Shown piece after piece: positions 28,022 through 39,778 of a DNA stretch of 64,000 nt; the first letter of the stretch is position 1; every line of letters starts with the position of its first letter. This stretch comes from Brucellaceae bacterium. GTDB taxonomy: Bacteria > Pseudomonadota > Alphaproteobacteria > Rhizobiales > Rhizobiaceae. The position numbers and the translations under genes are program-made. The stretch is from positions 1-64,000 of the forward strand of contig JACKJV010000007.1 of the NCBI GenBank assembly GCA_020637775.1, written 5' to 3'. Below the pieces are notes generated by a model. The model worked only from the letters and a program-made list of their open reading frames with translations, was not told the origin of the DNA and did not search any database.

Positions 28022-29092
28022 TCAGGAACCGCCAATGCCTGTGATGCCTGCCACGGAGGCATGGACGCCGTTGACGATGGTACCGGTATTCACAGCACCC
28101 AGCGCAGTGGTGCTGATGTTCGCGACGGTCCCGTTCAGGCCGGTCAGCGCATTGTTGACATCGCCTTGAACAGCGCCGGCATTGTGCGCCACATTCAACA
28201 TCAACGTCCCGGTGTCGGCGTTGCCACCGACCGCAACCAGGGCGCTTTCCACCGCTTGTGACGATGCCGTGCGGGCATCATCGACAGCCGATTCGATACC
28301 CAGCGTGATATCCCCTGTATTCACTGCACCCAATGCTGTGGTTGCCATGTCGCCGAAATCGATGGCAGGCAAATGGTACGCGATACTGCCCGTAGCGCCA
28401 GCGGCTTTGTCCTCAGCCGCAACGGTCATGCCACTGACGACGTTGGTGATACTGCCGTCAATCTTGGAGACGGAATGATCAATGAGCGACGTCGTCGTCA
28501 CGTCCCTGAACACTTGGAGCAATGCCGTACTCTCGGCATCAGCGGGACGAACCAGGTATGAATTTTTTCCATCACTGTAGACAAGTTCATCGCCGGACAG
28601 GATCGCCACCGGATCCAAAGACTGAACAAGATACTTAAAACCACCGACAAAGGCGGGATTAAAAACGAAGAACCCTTCGGTCGGATTTGGCACGTCTACA
28701 AGTTCCAGAACACCGCTGCGACTAACGATTAAATCCTGAGAAAAACCAGTTCGAGAAGACGGTATGATCGTGCCCAAATCGCTTTTCTTTATGGGATACA
28801 TATCCCCACCATTGCTGGATAATACATACCCGAATATCGCGCCCGGATCCGCGCCTTCGAGTGCGATCGTCTCTTGTACGGTAATCGAGTCGTAAATGAC
28901 CTCAGACATGTTCTCGGCGATGTTCGCATAAACACCATTGACCGGCGCAACATTGCTGACACCATCCACCTGATCGAGAACACGCTCCAGCACGGTTTGC
29001 GCATGCGCGGGCAAAGCAAAAGCCAGCATGCTGAAAAGGCCACCTGTTGCAATCACGCGACCAAAACCGCACACACCCATCGAACACCTCAA
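28022..29092 (-). CDS. secreted protein of unknown function with internal TTALGAVNTG repeats
   Basis: Protein of 356 residues. The signal peptide ends at PAHA-QT (about residue 31). The rest has no family I recognise. It is acidic, poor in cysteine, and rich in Ser, Thr, Val and Asn like a surface or adhesin-like protein. The segment TTALGAVNTG occurs twice near the C-terminus (TTALGAVNTGDI and TTALGAVNTGTI), about 70 residues apart. Codons are visibly more AT-rich in the N-terminal two thirds than in neighbouring genes, which suggests transfer or relaxed selection. Start could also be Met5. Confidence 0.65.
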   Translation of the reverse strand: MRCSMGVCGFGRVIATGGLFSMLAFALPAHAQTVLERVLDQVDGVSNVAPVNGVYANIAENMSEVIYDSITVQETIALEGADPGAIFGYVLSSNGGDMYPIKKSDLGTIIPSSRTGFSQDLIVSRSGVLELVDVPNPTEGFFVFNPAFVGGFKYLVQSLDPVAILSGDELVYSDGKNSYLVRPADAESTALLQVFRDVTTTSLIDHSVSKIDGSITNVVSGMTVAAEDKAAGATGSIAYHLPAIDFGDMATTALGAVNTGDITLGIESAVDDARTASSQAVESALVAVGGNADTGTLMLNVAHNAGAVQGDVNNALTGLNGTVANISTTALGAVNTGTIVNGVHASVAGITGIGGS

Positions 29093-29331
29093 AATCTACC
29101 CCTAAAAACACATATCAAACCTGAAACGACCGACCCCTAACGCAAGCGATCACGTGCTGTAAACACATCGACCCACAAGTCGTATTGTCGATCGCCAATA
29201 CCATGCCCGCGACGAAATCTATGCGACACCGAGGCAACATGGCTGCCTCCCGCCACCCTGCTGTCAGCATCCCCCTCACCGCTCCCCTCCTGCCCCTTCC
29301 CTTTCGGCGGAACTCTGCCCATATTGCCGCC

Positions 29332-32168
<2,837 letters not shown>

Positions 32169-32172
<4 letters not shown>

Positions 32173-32747
32173 AGGCGGCCGCCCTCGCCCTGCTGCTCAT
32201 GGCCCTTCCGGTCCGGGCCGGCGAATGGACCGCGACCGAGCGCGTCGCCACCTATCCGGTGACCGGCGAAACCGGGCTGGCGCTCTACCGCTCCATCGGC
32301 GAGAACGGCCCGCGCCTCGGCCCCGGCGCCAGCGCCATCGCGCATACGAGTTTCGATCTGAAATGGCGCCGCGACTACCGCCGGCAGGGCAGCGCCTGCA
32401 CGCTGCGCGGCGCCCTGCCCTTCCTCACCATCACCACCACAGTGCCGAAACCCGCAACCCCGCTGACAGGCGCGCTCGCACGCCGCTGGCAGGCGTTCAT
32501 CACCGGCATAAGGGCGCATGAGGCCGTCCACGCCGCCATGATCCACGATCTCGTGCGCGCCATCGTCAGCGACACGGTGGGCACGCGCACGGAGAACGAC
32601 CCCGGCTGCACGAAAATCCGCCCGCTCATCCTGCAAAAGGTGAAGGCGGCCTATGCCCGCCACCAGGCCCGCTCCCGCGCCTTCGACCGCGACGAGATGG
32701 GCCGCGGCGGCACTGTGGAAGGGCTGATCCGGGCATTGGTGGAGTGA
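32169..32747 (+). CDS. DUF922 secreted Zn-dependent protease-like protein
   Basis: Protein of 192 residues. The GTG start overlaps the uvrB stop as GTGA, so it is translationally coupled. Signal peptide [17 protein letters not shown] ends before GEW. HEAVH at residues 117-121 is a HExxH-type zinc motif, as in DUF922. It is a predicted periplasmic protease of unknown target. Confidence 0.82.
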
Positions 32748-33045
32748 GGGGGGGGGCTATGAGCAAACACGTGAAAGGGGCCAGCTTCTCCCTGACCGCA
32801 TTCAGGTGTTAAACAGCTAAAACTGACATCAGGTCACGTTGAACACTTGGTCAGTACGACCACAAAACGACCGTGTTGTGCTGGATCGCCATATCGCTGC
32901 ACCGTTCTATTTTCCTTCAATTCGCTCCAGTTCCAGAGAATCTACCTGTGGATTCGCCCATTTTTGATAAGGAACACAACCTTTCACTGTGGCGATTTAT
33001 TGGGTAAAACCAGAATCGGAAAAACGATAATGAAAGCATAAGCAA
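32748..33045. other. left junction of the low-GC island
   Basis: 298 bases in which composition drops sharply after a G8 run. An 18-codon frame at 32759-32812 (MSKHVKGASFSLTAF...) resembles the very start of DUF4145-type island proteins before it stops, so it may be a gene remnant. AT-rich DNA at about 32940-33040 probably holds the promoter of the next gene. No terminal repeat is seen. Confidence 0.4.
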
Positions 33046-33519
33046 ATGCCTGAAAGATGGGTTGGAATTGTCGTAACGGGTGACAAGGCCATTGTGGTTG
33101 ACGCCGAAGTACATGATGAGGGTCAACTCATTCTTCAAAATGATGAAACATGGAAACTGCAAGGCGGTAATCGAGCTTCCGCCTACAACGTAATCGGCCA
33201 ACAGTGTCGTGACTATCTTCGCGCTAGTACCGTTTCAAAGGTGTTGGTCAAGGGTAGCGCGGTGTCGCTCGGCGGCACCAAGATTGGCCATCTTCGAAGC
33301 GCGGAACTGAGAGGCGTCATTATGGGTTCAGCGGCGTCAATTTGCAGTGTCAAGGAGTTTTCGAAGGCTGCGCTCAGCAGGAATTTCGGTGATAGGAAAG
33401 TCGACGAATACACAAAAGACGACGACTTCTGGACGACCCACTTCACCGGTAAAGACCTTAGGACGGGCAGCCGAGAGGCTGCAATCATGCTCTTGGCCGA
33501 AAGCGGTCGCAATGAATAA
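33046..33519 (+). CDS. small protein of unknown function, possible RNase H/RuvC-like fold
   Basis: Protein of 157 residues. The order of elements suggests, but does not prove, an RNase H-like fold of the RuvC/DUF3010 kind: VGIVVTGDKAIVVDAEV as strand 1-2, VSKVLVKGS as strand 4, then SAELRGVIMGSAAS helix, SICSVKEFSKAAL and a C-terminal acidic TKDDDFW. It has no signal or membrane segment. Its stop overlaps the start of the kinase gene by 8 bases (ATGAATAA). Codon use is less GC-rich than the core genes. Confidence 0.6.
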   Translation: MPERWVGIVVTGDKAIVVDAEVHDEGQLILQNDETWKLQGGNRASAYNVIGQQCRDYLRASTVSKVLVKGSAVSLGGTKIGHLRSAELRGVIMGSAASICSVKEFSKAALSRNFGDRKVDEYTKDDDFWTTHFTGKDLRTGSREAAIMLLAESGRNE

Positions 33520-34543
33520 TCACGTCGCAAATCTTAAGATAGGTCATCACAGTGGAAACGGTCACTTCGGTGATGTCCATGCCGCGGTTGATCAAGTTCA
33601 TGGCGACGTTGCTGTGAAAATCATTTCTCAAAAGTATGATCAAAGCGATGCAGAATGGGATGCCGCGAAAGCCGAGTTTCTACGAGAGGCACAGCACCTA
33701 GCTGCCGCGGAACACCCAAACATCGTGCCAGTTTATCACTTAGGCGAAAGTCCGGACGGGAAAAGCATCCGCTACTGCATGAAGCTATGCGCTGGCGGCT
33801 CGCTGCAATCCCGATACGAAGCAGGCCCATTTAGCCTTTCAGATGTGCGGAAAGTGGGTACGGAAGTGTTGCTTGGGCTAGGCAATTTACACGCCCGCGG
33901 GATGATCCATCGCGATATCAAGCCGGGAAATATTCTTATAGACGAGAACGGCGTTGCGCGCCTCGGCGATTTCGGTCTTGTTACAGATGAGTTGTTGCAC
34001 GGATACGCAATGGGTGCCGGATATTCCGATCATTTGGCATTCGAGTATTGGAAGCACGGAATCACGAGTCCGAAGTCAGACATCTGGGCACTCGGCATGA
34101 CTCTGTATCGCTTGCTACACGGGCATGAATGGTACTCGGAATCTGAACTCCCGCGAGCGGTGATCGCAGATGGTGGTTTTCGCGACAAACTCAAGTGGCT
34201 CCCCCATATTCCGCAACGCTGGCGTCGAACAATTCGAGCCATGATGCACGACGACACGGAACTCCGCTGCCAGAATGTGGCGCAGGTGCAGGCGGCATTC
34301 GCTGGCTTGCCCACTGAACCTGATTGGGAATGTTCGGTCGGTCGCTCGCAGGTCCGTTGGCGAAGGCCAAAAGGCGGACGCATCGTTAGAGTCGAATGGA
34401 ATCGCAATTCTCGCCGTCGTCACGACTGGCGAGCTTGGAGTGAACCAATCGGTACGGGACGGACGCGCCATCTCGGTGGTTCAAATGGTCTAGTTGGATC
34501 ACAGGTTGCGATGAAAGCACTTGAGGCTTTCTTTCGGCTTTAA
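33512..34543 (+). CDS. Hanks-type Ser/Thr protein kinase
   Basis: Protein of 343 residues from the ATG at 33512. Kinase domain, residues 9-315: glycine loop GNGHFGDV at 15-22, VAVK with Lys36, Glu59 in the C-helix, HRDIKPGN with Asp135 and Asn140, DFG at 153-155, and SPKSDIWALG. All catalytic residues are present, so it should be active. The usual APE motif reads AFE. There is no membrane segment or PASTA domain. A C-terminal 60-residue basic, Trp-rich tail (VRWRRPKGGRIVRVEW) may bind nucleic acid. It is coupled to the preceding small gene. AT-richer codons mark it as island DNA. Confidence 0.85.
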   Translation: MNNHVANLKIGHHSGNGHFGDVHAAVDQVHGDVAVKIISQKYDQSDAEWDAAKAEFLREAQHLAAAEHPNIVPVYHLGESPDGKSIRYCMKLCAGGSLQSRYEAGPFSLSDVRKVGTEVLLGLGNLHARGMIHRDIKPGNILIDENGVARLGDFGLVTDELLHGYAMGAGYSDHLAFEYWKHGITSPKSDIWALGMTLYRLLHGHEWYSESELPRAVIADGGFRDKLKWLPHIPQRWRRTIRAMMHDDTELRCQNVAQVQAAFAGLPTEPDWECSVGRSQVRWRRPKGGRIVRVEWNRNSRRRHDWRAWSEPIGTGRTRHLGGSNGLVGSQVAMKALEAFFRL

Positions 34544-34743
34544 AATACTCGCTGTTTCGGCGGCAACATATATGGCCCCATATCCGTTGTCCTTACGGGC
34601 GGTTTCGCACCAAGGACTTCGATAGCGAGTTTTCGTCGGTCGCTACTACATGCGGAACAAAAGCTTTTTGCGGCTATAATTCCCTCCTGAGGAAGCCAAG
34701 TACGACCGCAGAACCTGCACACCGGTAAGCGTAGGGCTCTCAT
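34540..34743 (-). CDS. possible small zinc-ribbon protein
   Basis: Protein of 67 residues with two CxxC knuckles (VCRFCGRTW and SFCSACSSDR) 18 residues apart, which would bind one zinc. It converges with the kinase gene with a 4-base overlap at the stops. No good ribosome site is seen, so the call rests only on the cysteine pattern. Confidence 0.35.
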   Translation of the reverse strand: MRALRLPVCRFCGRTWLPQEGIIAAKSFCSACSSDRRKLAIEVLGAKPPVRTTDMGPYMLPPKQRVF

Positions 34744-35260
34744 GACTGAGTTGGCATTGTGGTTGATCCTCCCGATTGACTAAGAACATACATGGAACAT
34801 AAGTCAAATGCAATTGTTATGGCCGGTCACGTCAGCGTATGACCGCGCGGAGGATTCGACCTGCATTTTTTGGCTCATATCTGGTGAGCACATGTTAGAA
34901 CTCAATAAAGCATTTCTCCTTTGTCGATAAATTGATGATCTATTTCTTTCTCGGACCGCAAACAATCGCTCACGCTCTTTCAAGGCAATTGTTTGAGTTG
35001 CAGAAAATGACTGGTTTCAAGACCAAATTCGTAGTTGGTCACCGACCGACTTGAGGGCGCAAAGCGGACATTCCAGTCACCCCCTCTATCCACACCCCCT
35101 CGCCCCTCGGCTACCCTTTGTCCACTGCCTTCACCGGGACGCGGGTCATGAACCGGGAAACGCGGAAGGGCAGTTGGCGGCGGAGGCGTGCGGTTGCGTC
35201 CTCCGCGTGGCTTGCAATGGGCCTTTGGCCAACGCACGGGGTTTTGGCCGCATTGTCCCG

Positions 35261-35300
35261 CGCGAAACCGGTTCCCGCTTTCGCTGGAAATGCTCATGCG
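35261..35300 (+). repeat. dispersed intergenic repeat, copy A
   Basis: CGCGAAACCGGT...TTTCGCTGGA...TCATGCG. It matches, in inverted orientation, copy B at 35500-35545 with about 85% identity apart from a 6-base gap. The core resembles the CGAAACCGGTTTCCACTTT/GCATGATC element scattered between genes in Hyphomicrobiales. Confidence 0.6.
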
Positions 35301-35499
35301 GGCGGCCCGTCGGCGCCGGTCTCCTCCGGCCCGGCAGATGGGCACGAAGCCCCCGTTCACGGGCCTTTTCGGGGCCTGGAAGGACGGAAGGCGGAGCGGC
35401 GGCGGCAAGACATGCGACAGGTGGGTGAGGACCGTCTGGCGCAAGGCCAACGATTTGGCCTTGCCAGGGACGAACGCCCGGAGCCCAGGGCCGGAGGAT

Positions 35500-35545
35500 C
35501 GCATGAACAAAAGCAAGTCCAGCGAAAGTGGATACCGGTTTCGCG
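35500..35545 (-). repeat. dispersed intergenic repeat, copy B
   Basis: Reverse-complement partner of copy A. It contains GAAAGTGGATACCGGTTTCG on the plus strand, the typical core of the family. The two copies are separated by 199 bases. Confidence 0.6.
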
Positions 35546-35791
35546 TCCTCAATTGCGACAATTCCAAGCCACAGACACGCGAAACGGCGACCGCCTGTCG
35601 TTCCTGCCTCGCCCTTCATGCGGGCGAGCGCTCTTTTCCCTTCAACGGCCAGACGCGAAAGCGGGCGTGACGCCGGTGGCGGCTGGTTTCACCTGTGCGC
35701 CGCGAAACCGGACGGGCGCCGGCCCGCACGCCAAGGTGCAACGCCCTCCCTCCATCCGCCTTGCGGCATCAGGAGGGAGGACGCCGGGGGG

Positions 35792-36061
35792 CTAACGGTT
35801 GACGCGGCAGCCGCGGCGGCGCTCCTGGCGCTGGATCTGCGCCACCCGGCGCTGCTCCCAGCGCGACAGGCGCGGATTGTCGGTCCAGCAGTCATAATTG
35901 CGGAACGTTCGCCGTGCCAGGCGCGTCTTGAAGCAATAGCCGTTTTCGGCATAGATCAGGTTGCGCTCATACCACAGATCATAGCAACTCTGGGCGAAGG
36001 CGGCAGTGGGCATGGCCGCCGCGGCGGCGGCAAGTCCTGCGGCAAGGATGAACGTCTTCAT
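35792..36061 (-). CDS. small exported YARHG-domain protein
   Basis: Protein of 89 residues. Signal peptide to AFA (residue 23), then SCYDLWYERNLIYAENGYCFKTRLARRTF, a YARHG domain (ENGY in place of ARHG), and a strongly basic C-terminus. Three or four cysteines may form disulfides. Extracytoplasmic, function unknown. Confidence 0.8.
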   Translation of the reverse strand: MKTFILAAGLAAAAAAMPTAAFAQSCYDLWYERNLIYAENGYCFKTRLARRTFRNYDCWTDNPRLSRWEQRRVAQIQRQERRRGCRVNR

Positions 36062-36142
36062 GGTTTCCTCTCCATCATCTCCGGCGCTTGTGCCGGTTTC
36101 AGTATAGATTGGAACCGCGCGAAAAACCCGCCTTGCGTTAAA

Positions 36143-37249
36143 TCAATCCTGCCGGGAAATATTTGCGCCCTGCACTTGCGGCATCCACAGCGTTTGCGCC
36201 GGGCCGACGGCCAGCACCTTGAACAGGCGGCCCATCTGCTCCGGCCCGGCCAGCCGCTCCACCGCGTCGTGGATGCGCGCCTGCTCCGCCGCCGACTTGC
36301 CCGCACCCAGCGCCCCCGCGCGCTCCAGCAGGCCGAGCGCCAGCAGGAAGTCGCCCTGCGCGCAAAGCCGCGCCGCCAGCCCCGCCGGGGCGGCCGCCCG
36401 CGCCAGCGCCGCGAAATCCACATGCGCGGTCAGGTCCGCCGCGCCGGGGTTTGCCAGCACCGGGTCCGGGCGATGGCCCTTCACCGCCTGCAACGTATTG
36501 CCGCAGGCCGGCTGCGCGTAGCCGTAATCGGGGAACAGGCCGGCCCCGCCATGGGCCGCGATGCGCGCGGCAATCGCCGCCATCAGCGCGGCGCGCTGCG
36601 GCGCCACCTCCGCGATGGCACCCTCCGGGGCGCGGGCCGCATCGGGCGGCAGCAGCGCCGGATCGGCCGGCAGGGCGCCCGCCAGGAAGGCGAGATCGCC
36701 GTCCACCGCGCCCACCATGCGCTCGCGCCACGCGCCGCCGGCCTTGACATATTGGCGGATGGGCACGGCATCGAACAATTCGTTGCCCAGCATGACGAGC
36801 GGCAGGTCCGGCAACGCCTCCACCCGGTCCACCCAGGCGGGCCGGGCCGGAGCGCCTGCCAGCCGCGCGCGCTGCACGGCGGCAAGGCGGGGGCTCGCCT
36901 CGACCAGATGCACTTGCGCCGCGCGCAGCATCGCCCCGCCATCAAGGCGGGCCAGCACGCGCAGCATGTCGGCCATCATCGTGCCGCGTCCCGGCCCGAT
37001 CTCGGCGAAGACGAAGGGCGACGGGCTGCCCGCCCCCTGCCAGGCGCGATAGGCCCACACGGCCAGCAATTCGCCGAACATCTGGCTGATTTCCGGCGCG
37101 GTGGTGAAATCGCCCTCAACACCGAAGGGATCGCGCGTGGTATAGTAGCCATGCGCCGGATCGAACAGGCAGGCGGCGAAATAGTCTGCCACGCTCATCG
37201 GCCCGGTCAGCGCGATGCGCGCCAGCAGCCTGTCCTTCAGCGCGCTCAC
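36143..37249 (-). CDS. MidA/NDUFAF7-like SAM-dependent methyltransferase
   Basis: Protein of 368 residues. The GTG start at 37249 overlaps the lgt stop as GTGA. Motifs: [53 protein letters not shown] (SAM), [10 protein letters not shown], and FPDYGYAQP. These define the family of the mitochondrial complex I arginine methyltransferase NDUFAF7; the bacterial substrate is not established. Codons are very GC-rich. Coupling to lgt is typical of alphaproteobacteria. Confidence 0.9.
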   Translation of the reverse strand: MSALKDRLLARIALTGPMSVADYFAACLFDPAHGYYTTRDPFGVEGDFTTAPEISQMFGELLAVWAYRAWQGAGSPSPFVFAEIGPGRGTMMADMLRVLARLDGGAMLRAAQVHLVEASPRLAAVQRARLAGAPARPAWVDRVEALPDLPLVMLGNELFDAVPIRQYVKAGGAWRERMVGAVDGDLAFLAGALPADPALLPPDAARAPEGAIAEVAPQRAALMAAIAARIAAHGGAGLFPDYGYAQPACGNTLQAVKGHRPDPVLANPGAADLTAHVDFAALARAAAPAGLAARLCAQGDFLLALGLLERAGALGAGKSAAEQARIHDAVERLAGPEQMGRLFKVLAVGPAQTLWMPQVQGANISRQD

Positions 37250-38097
37250 GCGGGAGCGCCCGGCTTGCGCGCCGTTGCCATGGCCCAGAGGCCGGCCAGC
37301 ACCATCGGGGTGGAAAGCACCATGCCCATGGTCAGCCAGCCGGTGCCGAGCAGGAAACCGAGCTGCGCGTCCGGCTCGCGAAAGAATTCCACCACGATGC
37401 GCGCCAGCCCGTAGCCGGCGACGAAGGCACCGGCAATGAAGCGCGGCCGGCGCAGCATTCTTGCCCCCCACACCAGGATCGCCAGTAGAATGAACAGGAC
37501 AAGGCCTTCCAGCGCCGCCTCGTAAAGCTGGCTGGGATGGCGCGGCACCTGAAGCGGGTCGGTGGGGAAGATCATCGCCACCGGTGCGTCCGTCGGCCGG
37601 CCCCACAGTTCGGCGTTGATGAAGTTGGCCACGCGCACCAGCCCGATGGCCGGCGGCACGCCCGCCGCCACCACGTCGAACAGGCTCCAGGTGGCGATGC
37701 CGCGGCGGCGCGCGAACAGGATCATCGCCAGCACCGTGCCGATCAGCCCGCCATGAAACGACATGCCGCCTTCCCACACGGCCAGCATGTCGAGCGGATT
37801 GGCGAGATAGCGGGCGAGGTCGTAGAACAGGATATAGCCGATCCGCCCGCCCGCCACGATGCCGATGGCCGCCCAGACGACGAGATCGTCGATATCCACC
37901 GGTGTCATCGGCGCCTTGCCATGGGCCCAAAGGCGCGGCGTCATCACCAGCCGGCGCGAATACCACCAGCCGAACAGGATGCCCACGACATAGCCGAGGC
38001 CGTACCAGCGCACGGCCAGCGGGCCGATGGAAAAGATCACCGGATCGATTTGCGGATAGGTCAGCAGGCTGAGCGGCAGGGTAAGGACGTCGGGCAC
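37246..38097 (-). CDS. lgt: prolipoprotein diacylglyceryl transferase
   Basis: Protein of 283 residues, inner-membrane enzyme that adds diacylglycerol to the lipobox cysteine. About seven membrane segments. Key parts are [43 protein letters not shown] (essential His) and [20 protein letters not shown] at 38097 with GGAG upstream gives a typical N-terminus; a further GTG at 38136 is possible. Its substrates in the window include the two lipoproteins at 22567 and 53042. Confidence 0.93.
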   Translation of the reverse strand: MPDVLTLPLSLLTYPQIDPVIFSIGPLAVRWYGLGYVVGILFGWWYSRRLVMTPRLWAHGKAPMTPVDIDDLVVWAAIGIVAGGRIGYILFYDLARYLANPLDMLAVWEGGMSFHGGLIGTVLAMILFARRRGIATWSLFDVVAAGVPPAIGLVRVANFINAELWGRPTDAPVAMIFPTDPLQVPRHPSQLYEAALEGLVLFILLAILVWGARMLRRPRFIAGAFVAGYGLARIVVEFFREPDAQLGFLLGTGWLTMGMVLSTPMVLAGLWAMATARKPGAPA

Positions 38098-38247
38098 GGG
38101 CGCCAGTCTCCGGAAGCGGCAGCGGGAATGCGCCACGTTTGCAATGGCACCTGCCGCAGGTCAAGGCGCGCGCGCTCTGCACTGGATGCTTGCAATCGCC
38201 GCCCGCCCGCCTTAGGTCATGCCTGTGAGACAAGAAAGGACTGTCCC

Positions 38248-38529
38248 ATGACCACAGGCGCCGGACCGAACCGCATCCTTGACGAATTCGCCAAGCTGAT
38301 GACCGATGCTGCCGGCGCCGCGCAGGGCGTGCGCCGCGAGATGGAGACGGCGATGCGCGCCCAGGCCGAACGTCTGGTGGCGTCCATGGACCTTGTCTCG
38401 CGCGAGGATTTCGAGGCGATGCGCGACATGGCGGTCAAGGCGCGCGCGGAAAACCGATCCTTGTCCGAACGCCTCGACAAGTTGGAAGCACGCCTGGCCG
38501 AACTGGAAGCCGGCAAGGCCGGCCGATAA
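38248..38529 (+). CDS. ubiK: ubiquinone biosynthesis accessory factor UbiK (BMFP)
   Basis: Protein of 93 residues, all helical with a C-terminal coiled coil SLSERLDKLEARLAELEA. It belongs to the membrane-fusogenic BMFP family (LVSREDFEAMRDMAVKAR). UbiK assists the soluble Ubi complex for ubiquinone synthesis. It is divergent from lgt, as in many Hyphomicrobiales. Confidence 0.88.
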   Translation: MTTGAGPNRILDEFAKLMTDAAGAAQGVRREMETAMRAQAERLVASMDLVSREDFEAMRDMAVKARAENRSLSERLDKLEARLAELEAGKAGR

Positions 38530-38852
38530 GGTTTTCCATAATTTTTTTCGACCTGCGTCATGCAGGCCGGCGCGAGGAAAAAGCCTTTGCGCGGAATCGC
38601 TTGGCCCGCACGGCAGACAATGCGATTCAACGGCCATCCACATCTCTTCCTGCTCAACCGGCGAAAAGGGCTGGTCACGGGATTCCCTTTCAATACACTG
38701 AATCTACGACATGATTCGGAACCGCCGATCATGGCGGAAAGGCAACGGCCATCCCGGCCGTAAAGCCAGCGGGGCGCGTGATTCAAGCGTATGCGTTCGC
38801 ACCAGCCAACCCGGGTGGCAGGATCCCTGCCGCCTTGCCGGAGAGGAAAGCA
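38530..38852. other. intergenic region between ubiK and ybjN
   Basis: 323 bases. A 7-bp inverted repeat GAATCGC/GCGATTC spans about 38597-38629. No gene is seen; the end carries GAGAGGAAAG, the ribosome site of the next gene. Confidence 0.35.
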
Positions 38853-39359
38853 ATGAGCCTGATCGACATGGACATGGACGATGCACGAACCGCCCATCCG
38901 GTGGATGTCATCGAACAGGTCGCCCTGCATCACGACTGGGCTTTTGAACGTTTCGCCGATGATGAACTGTCGGTCTCGGTCGCCGGCAGCTGGACCGACT
39001 ATCATGTCTCCTTCTCATGGATGGAGGATTTCGAGGCCCTGCACGTCGCCTGCGCGTTTGACCTGAAGGTGCCGGAGAAGCGGGCATACGAGATCATGCG
39101 CCTGCTCTCGCTGATCAATGAACAACTGCTCTTCGGCCATTTCGACCTGTGGCAGCGCGAGGGCGCCATCATGTTCCGTCATACGCTGATCCTTCCCGGC
39201 GGTCTGGAGCCGACGGCGCTTCAGGTCCAGGCCATGCTGACGTCTGCGTTGGAATCCTGCGAAGCGTACTTCCAGTGCTTCCAGTATGTCATCTGGGCCG
39301 GGCAGACGGCCGAGGAAGCGATGCAGACCGTCAATTTCGAAACCTGTGGAACCGCCTGA
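38853..39359 (+). CDS. YbjN domain-containing protein
   Basis: Protein of 168 residues. The domain covers [20 protein letters not shown] through [20 protein letters not shown], typical of alphaproteobacterial YbjN proteins, which have a type III secretion chaperone-like fold and an uncertain role in stress. It is followed after 4 bases by csaA, so the two are cotranscribed. Confidence 0.87.
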   Translation: MSLIDMDMDDARTAHPVDVIEQVALHHDWAFERFADDELSVSVAGSWTDYHVSFSWMEDFEALHVACAFDLKVPEKRAYEIMRLLSLINEQLLFGHFDLWQREGAIMFRHTLILPGGLEPTALQVQAMLTSALESCEAYFQCFQYVIWAGQTAEEAMQTVNFETCGTA

Positions 39360-39363
39360 AGCC

Positions 39364-39714
39364 ATGGCAGAGCGCAAGCCGGAAATTACCTGGGCCGATT
39401 TCGAAAAAGTGGATGTGCGCGCGGGCACGATCGTCGAGGCGGAGCCTTTTCCCGAAGCGCGCAAGCCCGCGATCAAGCTACGGATCGATTTCGGCCAGGA
39501 GATCGGCATCAGGAAGAGTTCCGCCCAGATCACCCGGCACTACGCACCGGAAGAGCTTGTCGGCAAGCAGGTCATGGCCGTGGTCAATTTCCCGCCACGC
39601 CAGATCGGCAAGTTCATGTCCGAAGTGCTCACCCTCGGCTTTCCTGATGCTGACGGGGATGTCGTGCTTGCCGCCATCGACAAGCCGGTTCCCGACGGCG
39701 GCGCACTGTTCTGA
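39364..39714 (+). CDS. csaA: CsaA-type tRNA-binding/chaperone protein
   Basis: Protein of 116 residues, a dimeric OB-fold ([46 protein letters not shown]). The family binds tRNA and has been linked to protein export as a chaperone. It starts 4 bases after the ybjN stop. Confidence 0.92.
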   Translation: MAERKPEITWADFEKVDVRAGTIVEAEPFPEARKPAIKLRIDFGQEIGIRKSSAQITRHYAPEELVGKQVMAVVNFPPRQIGKFMSEVLTLGFPDADGDVVLAAIDKPVPDGGALF

Positions 39715-39778
39715 TCGCCCTGGAGCAATTCCGGTCTCGCTGTCCGGTCCGAATGGACGCCCTCCGGAAAGCTCACAT

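Larger units (their letters stand above)
34744..35791. other. 1-kb region without a convincing gene
   Basis: Left part (34744-35040) is AT-rich island DNA with no coding signal. The right part (35040-35790) is GC-rich but has no frame with family similarity or codon bias. It contains an inverted pair of intergenic repeats. Long open frames across it on both strands are explained by GC content. Confidence 0.5.

Noticed and set aside
33347..33511. N-terminal extension of the kinase frame
   Set aside because: It overlaps the coding region of the small gene; the ATG at 33512 gives a normal kinase start and an ATGAATAA overlap.
35118..35795. 225-codon frame in the gene-free kilobase
   Set aside because: No similarity, no ribosome site, and it spans both copies of a dispersed repeat.
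35528..37414. 628-codon plus-strand open frame
   Set aside because: Runs opposite the YARHG gene and the MidA-like gene; no motif or ribosome site.
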